From Bdellovibrionales bacterium (GTDB taxonomy: Bacteria > Bdellovibrionota > UBA1018 > CAIMNF01): a stretch of 32,747 bases of DNA. The notes below the pieces were generated by a model that saw only the letters and a list, made by a program, of their open reading frames with translations, ran no database searches and was not told the DNA's origin. The stretch spans positions 1 to 32,747 of the forward strand of contig CANHQK010000025.1 in the NCBI GenBank assembly GCA_947462765.1, given 5' to 3'. Position numbers and translations under genes: made by a program. Below are positions 1 through 7,092 of this stretch, in pieces (position 1 is the stretch's first letter; the number at the start of each line of letters is the position of its first letter).

Positions 1-912
1 AGAACTGCCGTCACTCGCGAACCGATCGCCACCAATTCCGATGCTCCAATTTTTTCCCCAATCTTTTGTCAATTCGATTGAATAAGCATGGGTGAGTACA
101 GAAGTGGTTTCATTCGTCGCGACACTCTTTGAAACCGTTAGCGACAGATCCAAGGGAAGTGTCAGGTCGAATCCCGCCTCGACTTCCCTAGATGAGAATC
201 CCGATAACGTCGAACTGAACTCCGCGGCGCCGGTGGCAATAGCGCGGGGATCATCGAGCACATCCATGAAATTCGAAACATCTCGCGTATATAGAAATCG
301 GGTGTAAGAACCATAAAATCCGAACCATTCTAAAGGATCGAAGTTCAGAGTCAGATCAAGTGAGACTTTCCCGATAGCTTGATCCTCCGTTCTGGGGCGC
401 TTCCTCTGACTCCCTTTTCGAGCCGAGCCCGATGTTTTTGCGATAGTTTGTGCGTAATGTTGGTATCCCACCGAGCCTCGGAACCCGATAGTCGGAAGAT
501 AGGTTTCTTCCTCTTCGTCATCCTGAAGTCTCGATCCCAACTCGATTGTTTTCGAGATGAACCCTGTCCCGCCGAATGAACTGAGACTCTCTGCCGGAGT
601 AGTCGAAAAAGAACCGGTCAATCCACGCCGTACCTTGCCGGAGACCGAGTAAGATGTGCCCAGTGAGTGGGTATAATTAAATGCATCAGACGTCGCCCCG
701 GTCGCAGCACCGATCTCGTTCCGGGTGAGCGTATATGCGAGATACACTGAACGCGACTCTTCTTCTTTCGGATTCTTGAGTCTTTTCGAAAGACTAAGGG
801 TCTGAGAGAGGGTTCCGTCGCCCACGGAAGTGGCGGTGCCGAATTCATCGGAACGGCAGGGATTGCACAAAAAAAATAACCCAATAGAGAACAGAAACAG
901 AATGCGGCCCAT
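1..912 (-). CDS. Partial secreted or outer-membrane protein, cut by window edge
   Basis: An open frame runs from an ATG at 912 to the left edge without a stop, giving 304 residues of an incomplete protein. Residues 1-20 form a hydrophobic export signal (MGRILFLFSIGLFFLC, then NPCRSDE). The rest is rich in Ser, Thr, Gly and aromatic residues with alternating hydrophobicity (for example YLAYTLTRNE, VSLDLTLNFDP, SIGIGGDRF), as in transmembrane beta-strands. I do not recognise the family; an outer-membrane barrel or porin-like protein is an inference. No Shine-Dalgarno is visible, but TTGGGT-17-TCCAAT ends 6 nt before the ATG. The gene diverges from the DUF2905 gene at 1007. A 114-residue frame at 618-962 on the same strand is a shadow in another phase. 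Confidence 0.75.
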   Translation of the reverse strand, partial: MGRILFLFSIGLFFLCNPCRSDEFGTATSVGDGTLSQTLSLSKRLKNPKEEESRSVYLAYTLTRNEIGAATGATSDAFNYTHSLGTSYSVSGKVRRGLTGSFSTTPAESLSSFGGTGFISKTIELGSRLQDDEEEETYLPTIGFRGSVGYQHYAQTIAKTSGSARKGSQRKRPRTEDQAIGKVSLDLTLNFDPLEWFGFYGSYTRFLYTRDVSNFMDVLDDPRAIATGAAEFSSTLSGFSSREVEAGFDLTLPLDLSLTVSKSVATNETTSVLTHAYSIELTKDWGKNWSIGIGGDRFASDGSS

Positions 913-918
913 GGCACG

Positions 919-947
919 ATTGGAACATGGAGCAGGTAAAAACCCAA
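919..947 (-). promoter_or_regulatory. Candidate leaderless promoter for the gene starting at 912
   Basis: On the minus strand, TTGGGT (942-947) and TCCAAT (919-924) are separated by exactly 17 bp. The -10 box ends 6 nt before the ATG at 912, so transcription would begin at or next to the start codon. The -10 match is moderate. Confidence 0.45.
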
Positions 948-970
948 TCCAAATGGAGTCAAAAGGGGAA

Positions 971-999
971 TTGACCTTTTACGCTCATCACAGTACCCC
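971..999 (+). promoter_or_regulatory. Candidate leaderless promoter for the DUF2905 gene
   Basis: TTGACC (971-976), a 17-bp spacer and TACCCC (994-999) end 7 nt before the ATG at 1007. The -35 box is strong and the -10 box weak. There is no Shine-Dalgarno before this ATG, which fits the leaderless layout seen at other genes in the window. Confidence 0.4.
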
Positions 1000-1006
1000 T
1001 GATTCG

Positions 1007-1240
1007 ATGCCTACAGAACAATCCGGAAAAATACTGCTCACAATCGGAATCGGTCTTTGCATCGTCGGAATTCTGCTCTGGAAGTTCGGTGACCGCCTCA
1101 AGTGGATCGGACATTTGCCCGGGGACCTAACTTATGAGGGGTCTCAATTCAGATTCTATTTTCCATTCACTACCCTGCTTCTACTGAATGGCATTTTTTG
1201 GCTTTTGGTGAAGATCAAGGACTGGCTCTCAAAAGACTGA
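1007..1240 (+). CDS. DUF2905 family small membrane protein
   Basis: This 77-residue protein has two hydrophobic segments (about residues 8-24 and 53-70) around a conserved hairpin containing GDRLKWIGHLPGDL and FRFYFPFTT, which is the hallmark of the DUF2905 family. The family is widespread and its members are small inner-membrane proteins of unknown function. The length is normal for the family. The frame is open upstream to 830, but the extra N-terminus overlaps the divergent gene and has no family resemblance, so I chose the ATG at 1007. No substrate or partner can be inferred from the neighbours. Confidence 0.85.
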   Translation: MPTEQSGKILLTIGIGLCIVGILLWKFGDRLKWIGHLPGDLTYEGSQFRFYFPFTTLLLLNGIFWLLVKIKDWLSKD

Positions 1241-1313
1241 ACACCTAAGTCATTGTAATCTCGAGGCCTTATTGCACTCAAGTTGTGATCATATTTTGAC
1301 GATATGCCTCAAG

Positions 1314-2480
1314 ATGAGTTCATCAATACTGTTCTTGGCCCTCCTCTGTTCCAGCCCTATCGCACATGCCGATGCTAGGCAGGTGGAAACAGTTCCCTAT
1401 GAGGAACTAGGGAAATTTTCCATCAGCGACTCAGTAGTCAATCGCATTGCCATGCAATCGAAAGTCCATGTCATGAAAAGTTCCGAAGGGCAAATCTACG
1501 CAAGCGAGCTCGAATTACTTGATGTCCAACTAGTCATTGAAAACACAACAGTGGCCGACCTTCCCCAGCCTAGTCCTGAAGGTCAGGCTCACTGTGCGAC
1601 CTGCTCTCTTCCTGCAACCTTGGATCCGCTTCCGCCTCCTGGAATCCGGGCCTTACCCACGCCCGTTTCGAAGAAAAAACGCTTCATTTACATCACCTGG
1701 GGCTATAACCGCGGGTTTCATAGCAATTCCGATGCGACTTTTAAAACAGCCTCAGGGACCTTCACCATTCACGATGCCGTCGGTCATGATCGGCAATCGA
1801 CCGAACTCCTGGACTACATCCACCCCGAGCGGATTCCCATTCCGCAATACAATTTGAAGATCGGGTATGAGGTCAATGAGAACTGGGATATTGTTGCGGG
1901 CCTGGACCACATGAAATGGGTCTTTCAAAACGACCGAAAATACGAAGTCTCGGGGGATTACAATCGAACAGTGTTTGTTCCCCACTCAAGTGGAGACCCC
2001 GGCCAACTCACCGGACTCAACTTCGATCAAGTGAAGGCTACAGGCGATGCGCGCTGGCTCAACTTCGAACACACGGACGGTTTCAACTATGCCCACCTCG
2101 GTGCGGTGTATAAGAAAGAGCTCTGGCGGTCGAAGAATGAGCGTTTTTCACTGGGTGTGGGAGGCGGAGGCGGCGCAGGGCTGATGGTGCCTCAGACCAC
2201 GGTTAAATTCCATCAGGACAAACCGTCGAACTGGCAGGGCGTGGATAATAAATTTCATTTGGCCGGCTATGGTGGTCATGCTGATGCCCATTTAAGACTC
2301 GGCATCGGGAATTTTTTCATGCAACCGACGGTACGTGGGACTTATATCAAGATCGAGAACGCCCTGGTCAATTCAGCTGGTGATCGTTTGGAACAGACAC
2401 CGATTGGCTCCATCCAATTCATTGTCGAAGGTGGCTATAAAATTCCAATCGGGCAGCGCAAGAAAAAGAAACACCCTTAA
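1314..2480 (+). CDS. Secreted outer-membrane beta-barrel-like protein
   Basis: From ATG 1314 this is a 388-residue protein with a clear signal peptide (MSSSILFLALLCSSPIAHA, about residues 1-19). A region of about 100 residues containing a CATC motif and a Pro-rich linker (LPPPGIRALPTP) follows. The remaining 260 residues have barrel-like alternation (FIYITWGYNRG, YNLKIGYEVNENWDIVAGLDH, FSLGVGGGGGAG) and finish with a typical final strand (IGSIQFIVEGGYKIPIG) and a lysine-rich tail. A TTG at 1272, preceded by GAGG, is an alternative start but would place 14 polar residues before the signal. The precise function is unknown. The stop codon overlaps that of the convergent repA gene in the shared bases TTAA. 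Confidence 0.75.
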   Translation: MSSSILFLALLCSSPIAHADARQVETVPYEELGKFSISDSVVNRIAMQSKVHVMKSSEGQIYASELELLDVQLVIENTTVADLPQPSPEGQAHCATCSLPATLDPLPPPGIRALPTPVSKKKRFIYITWGYNRGFHSNSDATFKTASGTFTIHDAVGHDRQSTELLDYIHPERIPIPQYNLKIGYEVNENWDIVAGLDHMKWVFQNDRKYEVSGDYNRTVFVPHSSGDPGQLTGLNFDQVKATGDARWLNFEHTDGFNYAHLGAVYKKELWRSKNERFSLGVGGGGGAGLMVPQTTVKFHQDKPSNWQGVDNKFHLAGYGGHADAHLRLGIGNFFMQPTVRGTYIKIENALVNSAGDRLEQTPIGSIQFIVEGGYKIPIGQRKKKKHP

Positions 2481-4096
2481 GTGAGTTCTCCCTTGCTGAA
2501 TCCGGATCTGTCCAGCTGCGGCTGAAGATTGCGGAAATGGACCCGGTTCAGAGAACCATCCAGGATATCTTCCATGATGGTATCCGTAACCATTTTTTCG
2601 CTCCGGATGGCGTCCTCCGGGAGCTTGGGGAACTCCTCCCTCAATCGTTTCAAATAGTGATTGAGGCCTGAACTATTCAGTTCAGCATAGAGGTTGCGCG
2701 CCTGCTTTTCGGCCTCCTGTGCCGCACTCTGGGTCCGCACCTGCTCCCTCGCCTCCAATTGGTTTTTGGCGATCAAGGCCTCCGCATCACGAAGCCTCTC
2801 CAAATAAGTCTTGTACCCGTCAGGATACTTGAGCGAGTTCGCACCATTCAGAATGCTTCTCGCTATCCTCAAAATGGATCCGCGCTCCTCGTTTGCCGTC
2901 GACCACTTCCTCAACTGACGTTTTCCATTCCTGACATGATATTGAAAGACGAGCACGTCGAGAATGTGGATCGTTCTCAAAAATGATCTTCCTTCATATT
3001 CGATCCGTTCCTCCGTCGCGGCTACAAAGTCCGAAATCGCTTTTTGCGGTTCGCACAGGGTACTCCAGATCGAAGAGGAAAACAGTCTTTCATGGACATG
3101 GAAGTACTCTTCGATTTCCTCTTCCAGTGTTTTCTGCCTCAAGATCTCACGCGTATAAGTTTTGGAATAAATGGTAAGGAGGGCGTTGTTCCCGACTTTG
3201 GTGACCTCGTAACGGTATCCACCCAGTTCCACCAATTCCCTCAAAGAAGCGGCTAGCCGTTTTAGAATCGTACTCACGTTGGAAGCCTCGCCTTCCAGTG
3301 GCAGGTTCTTTGCCAATTGAGACAACAAGAACTCGATTTTCTCCTGACCGACTCCGGAACCTTTCTGAAATTCAAACTCGATAATATCCACCAAGCGACG
3401 GTAATACTTGCTCGATGCTGAAGTGTAATCCTTGACTTGAATCACGATCGAATAGTCATGGATCATGTTACTGACAATGGCCGTGTTGAGACGGATCCGG
3501 TAAAAGTCAGTTTCGATGTTCCCATTCAGGCTTTTGCGCCCTCTACGGGACTGGCTCTCCTGACAGTCCGCGAAGAGTGAGAATTCGCGGGTATCCTTTC
3601 GGAAATCAGGCGCAGAAACGTAGGAGCCTTCGATTTTGATTGTCGATCTGCTGATCCGGCTGATGGCTTCTTTGACCATCTTGTAATTCTTTCCACCCGT
3701 GCTGAGCCCCAGTTGTTCGATCAGCTTACCGATAGAAAAGTGAACAATGCCGTCGGCCGGTTTGCCGTTCGTCACCCAAATGGAGACAATCGCGTAAAAC
3801 ACCTTCTTTTCGAAATCACCGGGTACACGGTCTTGCTCGATCTTACCCTTGTGGGAAATCGGAGAGGTCGAGGTCGTGAGTTGAGTCACAATGATCCCTC
3901 CTCCTCCCGTCGGATTCAATGCGTCGATGTGCCGCGTGCTGTAGAGGGGTGTTTCTGGGGAGTGTGGTGGGAAGAGTGCGGAGTATTTAACCAGATTGGC
4001 TTCCACCGTGAAATCAGGATTGAAGAGCTCGCGCTGTTCCTCACGAGTGGTCAATTGATTTCCATGAAGTACGATTTCAGTGTTTGAGTGAGCCAT
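2477..4096 (-). CDS. Plasmid-type replication initiator protein (RepA/RPA-like)
   Basis: This 539-residue protein resembles plasmid replication initiators with winged-helix domains (the RPA/TrfA-like group). The clearest stretch is about residues 100-260, with HFSIGKLIEQLGLS, YKMVKEAISRISRSTIKIEG and YYRRLVDIIEFEF, which matches the DNA-binding and dimerisation layout of such proteins. Initiators of this kind bind iterons in their own origin and recruit host DnaA and DnaB. That role is strongly supported here by the iteron array just upstream of the start. A charged, helical C-terminal extension (about residues 430-500) may be a coiled coil. The ATG at 4096 has a good AGGAAGAGG ribosome binding site. 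The protein is longer than many Rep proteins. Family assignment is by motif only. Confidence 0.82.
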   Translation of the reverse strand: MAHSNTEIVLHGNQLTTREEQRELFNPDFTVEANLVKYSALFPPHSPETPLYSTRHIDALNPTGGGGIIVTQLTTSTSPISHKGKIEQDRVPGDFEKKVFYAIVSIWVTNGKPADGIVHFSIGKLIEQLGLSTGGKNYKMVKEAISRISRSTIKIEGSYVSAPDFRKDTREFSLFADCQESQSRRGRKSLNGNIETDFYRIRLNTAIVSNMIHDYSIVIQVKDYTSASSKYYRRLVDIIEFEFQKGSGVGQEKIEFLLSQLAKNLPLEGEASNVSTILKRLAASLRELVELGGYRYEVTKVGNNALLTIYSKTYTREILRQKTLEEEIEEYFHVHERLFSSSIWSTLCEPQKAISDFVAATEERIEYEGRSFLRTIHILDVLVFQYHVRNGKRQLRKWSTANEERGSILRIARSILNGANSLKYPDGYKTYLERLRDAEALIAKNQLEAREQVRTQSAAQEAEKQARNLYAELNSSGLNHYLKRLREEFPKLPEDAIRSEKMVTDTIMEDILDGSLNRVHFRNLQPQLDRSGFSKGELT

Positions 4097-4117
4097 CTCT
4101 TACCTCTTCCTGACTTA

Positions 4118-4147
4118 TGAATAAAAACGTATATATAAGGGTGCCAA
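4118..4147 (-). promoter_or_regulatory. Candidate repA promoter
   Basis: On the minus strand, TTGGCA (4142-4147) and TATTCA (4118-4123) are separated by 18 bp of AT-rich DNA containing TATATATA. The first iteron (4151-4159) lies immediately upstream of the -35 box. Binding of RepA to the array could therefore repress its own transcription, which is common in iteron plasmids. The autoregulation is inferred. Confidence 0.5.
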
Positions 4148-4150
4148 AAA

Positions 4151-4681
4151 TACGAATTTCCTGAATGAATTCAGGAGCCGCTTTCTTTCCAGTACGAATT
4201 GTTTTCCGGGAGGTGCGAATTTCATTCGCAAAAAAATCCGGCAGGTACGATTTTCTTTTCCACTGGGTACGAATAAGGTGGGCCGGGGACGAAACGGATC
4301 CAATCAGGGCATTGAGTTCCTTCAAGTCATTGAAAAGGAGAGTGTTTATCCATTTTTGCCCCCTTTTCAGCCCTGTGTTTTTCCGGCTGGTACGAATTAG
4401 GTTCGTAAAAAAATCAGCCCGGTACGAAAAAGATTCCGGCCGGTACGATTCACTTTTCCAGCCGGTACGATTTAAGGACGATTCTCTCCCTATTGTGGAA
4501 GGGGTCTTGCTTTCCTGCTTCGAATCATCCCAATTCATACTGAAAATTTTGCCGAGCCTATCACTCGAACTCAAGCGTTTTTTCCAGAGAGTACGAATTC
4601 TTTTCGATGAGGTGCGATTTAGTGCGCCCCTTCACCCGGAAATCGTACCGGGTGGAAAGGGTTTTTGGATTGATTCGTACC
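4151..4681. repeat. Iteron array, probable vegetative origin of replication
   Basis: The 603-bp gap between repA and the TolC gene holds many copies of a 9-mer with consensus GGTACGA(A/T)T. Clear forward copies are at 4151, 4192, 4212, 4244, 4266, 4389, 4421, 4442, 4464, 4591 and 4611. Reverse copies are at 4641-4649 and 4673-4681, and degenerate ones at 4286 and 4475. Two copies carry a short inverted partner: TGCGAAT-3-ATTCGCA at 4214-4230 and TACGAA-5-TTCGTA at 4391-4407. A DnaA-box-like TTATCCATT is at 4346-4354 but is a weak match. Spacing is irregular, unlike CRISPR. Together with the adjacent initiator gene this is the classic layout of an iteron-controlled origin. The long frames that cross it show no protein character. 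Confidence 0.85.
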
Positions 4682-4699
4682 TGGCGGAAAATGACCCAG

Positions 4700-6094
4700 T
4701 CAGTCAACTAACTCAAGGCGACCCTGAGCAGCGCGAAGGTCGATTTCAGACCTCTTCATCTCTGAAAAAGCCTCGAACTTTCGAATCTCGGCTTCTGCCA
4801 GGTTCTGCTCCCGGATATTCAATAACAGTAAGTTCGAGTCCCCTTCGAGAAAGCGCTTGCTCTCGAGATCGACCAGCTTTTTTGCCAGTTCGAGCTCTGA
4901 AGAGGCCAGTTTAAGCCGTTCTTGTGCGAGGCCCAGGGCAACTCCGGAATCGGCAATCTGATTTCGAATCCTGACCAAGGTGAGTGAAGCTGTGGCCTCC
5001 TGTCTCACCCACTGAGCCTCAGCCTGCGAAATCCTCGCAGAAGCCGCCCTGGAGGGGATTGGAAACTCGAAAAATATTCCGCCATTCATCCTGAACTTGC
5101 TGAGACCGTAAACCGGATTTCCCAGGTTCTCGCCTGCCTCGACCGAAAAATCCAATTTAGGCAAGAACTGGTTGCCCGCTAGCTCACGGTCGATGCCCGT
5201 TTGCTCGAGCACAAGCCTTTGTCTCCGAACTTCGGGATGGGATTCCGCATCCTCCTGCTCGGACTGTTTCCAGGTTGAAGCTGCGTGATTGGGGTTTGAA
5301 GGAATCTGGAGATCCGGAACTTCACTGACAGGGAGCTCAGAAATGGCCTCAGCACGTGTGCTGAGAAGGGCCTCCAGATCAAGGCGGGAGCGAGTGAAGG
5401 TGCGGTTCCCTTGAGCCAGCGCAGCCTTCCGTTGCAGGATGGTTCGGTCGCCCTCCAGCTCCTCGATTTTGGCGATATCTCCACGTTCGACACGGATCCT
5501 GATCTTTTCCTGCCGGTCTTCAGCGAGTTTCAGGATTTTCTCGGCGACTTTCAGTCGTTGTCCGTTCAGGTACCAATCCCAGTACCGGGCTCCGATCTGT
5601 CGGAGCAAGTCCAAGGATTGGGAGCGGGCCTGAAGTTCGGAAACTTCTTTTGAAATGATGCCTTTCCTGAGAGCGGCCCTGAGTCCATCGGTCCAACCGT
5701 TCCTCAGGAGGGGAATATCGAGCTTGGCCCGGAGGGAGCCTCCGTCTTGGGTCATGTATTTACCGTCGTAGTCGGCAAAATCCCCTTGGCTCTTATTGTA
5801 TCCAAATTCGATTGCCGACCCCCAAACCGAAAGTCTCTGAGCTACGCTGAGCTCTTTCCGTCTTTGAATGTAGTCGCCCCGGAATTGATCAAAGTACTTG
5901 GCTTTCAAAACCGGGTCGAATTGGTTCCCCACAGCCACCTGGTACTCGAGAAACACCCTGAGGCGGTCACTTTCGATTTGTGATTTCAGATCCGAATCAC
6001 CGAAAATCCTGCCGGCAAGTTCGGAAAAACGGATGGCTCCCAGGGATTCAGCAGGGAGTGTGATGAGCCAGAGGAGTGCGAGGCAACGGATCAT
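4700..6094 (-). CDS. TolC-family outer-membrane efflux protein
   Basis: This 464-residue protein has a signal peptide (about residues 1-19) and two long alpha-helical repeats (about 150-230 and 370-460) rich in Gln, Glu, Ala and Leu, as in TolC/OEP proteins. Such trimers form the outer-membrane duct of tripartite exporters. It is the last gene of a three-gene operon and overlaps the HlyD-like gene by the four bases 6091-6094 (ATGA), indicating translational coupling. The length is typical. Its stop codon lies only 19 bp from the outermost iteron, so the exporter directly abuts the replication origin. The substrate is unknown. Confidence 0.9.
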   Translation of the reverse strand: MIRCLALLWLITLPAESLGAIRFSELAGRIFGDSDLKSQIESDRLRVFLEYQVAVGNQFDPVLKAKYFDQFRGDYIQRRKELSVAQRLSVWGSAIEFGYNKSQGDFADYDGKYMTQDGGSLRAKLDIPLLRNGWTDGLRAALRKGIISKEVSELQARSQSLDLLRQIGARYWDWYLNGQRLKVAEKILKLAEDRQEKIRIRVERGDIAKIEELEGDRTILQRKAALAQGNRTFTRSRLDLEALLSTRAEAISELPVSEVPDLQIPSNPNHAASTWKQSEQEDAESHPEVRRQRLVLEQTGIDRELAGNQFLPKLDFSVEAGENLGNPVYGLSKFRMNGGIFFEFPIPSRAASARISQAEAQWVRQEATASLTLVRIRNQIADSGVALGLAQERLKLASSELELAKKLVDLESKRFLEGDSNLLLLNIREQNLAEAEIRKFEAFSEMKRSEIDLRAAQGRLELVD

Positions 6095-7092
6095 TCCTTG
6101 CCTTCCTTTGATTTTTTCCCGGTACTGATCTGAGGGACGATCGGGAAGGCGTTGAACTGACGCCAGAGCTCATAGCCGAGCGAAACTGACTTGATGTTGA
6201 CCCAACCGATGGTACGCACTCCTTGGCGGAGGAAACCGGGATCCGGCCAATTGTCCACTCCCCCTTCAGGAAGGATCATGATCCTGAACTCACCCAACTC
6301 ATTGCTGGTGGGATCCACCCAGAGGACTTTGCCGGGGAAGGTCCCGACCGCGACGGATGGCCAGCCTGAGAATTGGATGGCAGGCCATCCCTCGAACTGG
6401 AGACGTACGGACTGGTCTTTTTGGACCAGAGGCATGTCATTTCCCCGAACCCAGAGTTCCACTGCGCGGGATTCCGTATTCGGGATGAGTACGGACAGCT
6501 CCGCTCCGATCTTGACCACTTCACCTTCCTGACCAGTCAGACGCTTGGTGATGATTCCATCCACAGGCGCTGATACAAGCTGTGCGGCCTGCCTGGCCAT
6601 TCTGACATCGAGCTTGGCGAGCTCGGAGGTGGCGTTGGCTTCGTCCGTCAGGTACTTCACGAGCTCAAGATTGGCCAATTCATAGCTTCGCCTGGAAGAG
6701 ATGCCCTCTTCAAAGAGCTTTTCTTGCCGTTGGAGGTTCTTTTTTGCTGTCTCGATACCGAGCTTGGCCGCCGAGATTTTTTTCTTGGTGGCGATTTGCT
6801 CCTGCTCGAGGCGCTTCAGGATGTCGGGGTCCACATCGGTCAGTTCAACGATGGGGTCGCCTTTTTTAACAATCGAACCCTCGGCAATGAACCATTTCTT
6901 CACCCTTCCATCAATCGGTGCGATGATCCGCTGTTCCCGTTCAGTCGGGGAGAAAGCAACGACCCTTCCCTTTCCGATCACGGTCTGGGCCCATGGCAGG
7001 AGCGCCAGGGAGAACAAGAACCCTACGAAACACCAAGTGAGGATTTTGGCTGTTCTGGAGTGTTTCCGGATTTCTGATTCGGAGAAACTCAT
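6091..7092 (-). CDS. HlyD-family periplasmic adaptor (membrane fusion protein)
   Basis: This 333-residue protein has an N-terminal transmembrane helix (about residues 15-37). Two lipoyl/biotinyl half-motifs follow (IIAPIDGRVKKWFIAEG near residue 75 and APVDGIITKRLTGQEGEVVKIG near 178), separated by a helical hairpin of about 85 residues. A beta-barrel domain lies at the C-terminus. Adaptors of this type bridge an inner-membrane transporter to TolC. The short hairpin and total length are at the small end for type I secretion adaptors. The gene overlaps both neighbours by 4 nt and so belongs to the same operon. Confidence 0.9.
   Translation of the reverse strand: MSFSESEIRKHSRTAKILTWCFVGFLFSLALLPWAQTVIGKGRVVAFSPTEREQRIIAPIDGRVKKWFIAEGSIVKKGDPIVELTDVDPDILKRLEQEQIATKKKISAAKLGIETAKKNLQRQEKLFEEGISSRRSYELANLELVKYLTDEANATSELAKLDVRMARQAAQLVSAPVDGIITKRLTGQEGEVVKIGAELSVLIPNTESRAVELWVRGNDMPLVQKDQSVRLQFEGWPAIQFSGWPSVAVGTFPGKVLWVDPTSNELGEFRIMILPEGGVDNWPDPGFLRQGVRTIGWVNIKSVSLGYELWRQFNAFPIVPQISTGKKSKEGKE

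Noticed and set aside
4151-4681. CRISPR array
   Set aside because: The repeats are only about 9 bp long, irregularly spaced and in both orientations, and no cas genes are present.
4165-4914. A 249-codon open frame on the plus strand across the iteron region
   Set aside because: It runs through the iterons and into the antisense of the TolC gene, has no start signal, and its repeated Val-Arg-Ile/Val-Arg-Phe pattern is simply the translated iteron sequence.
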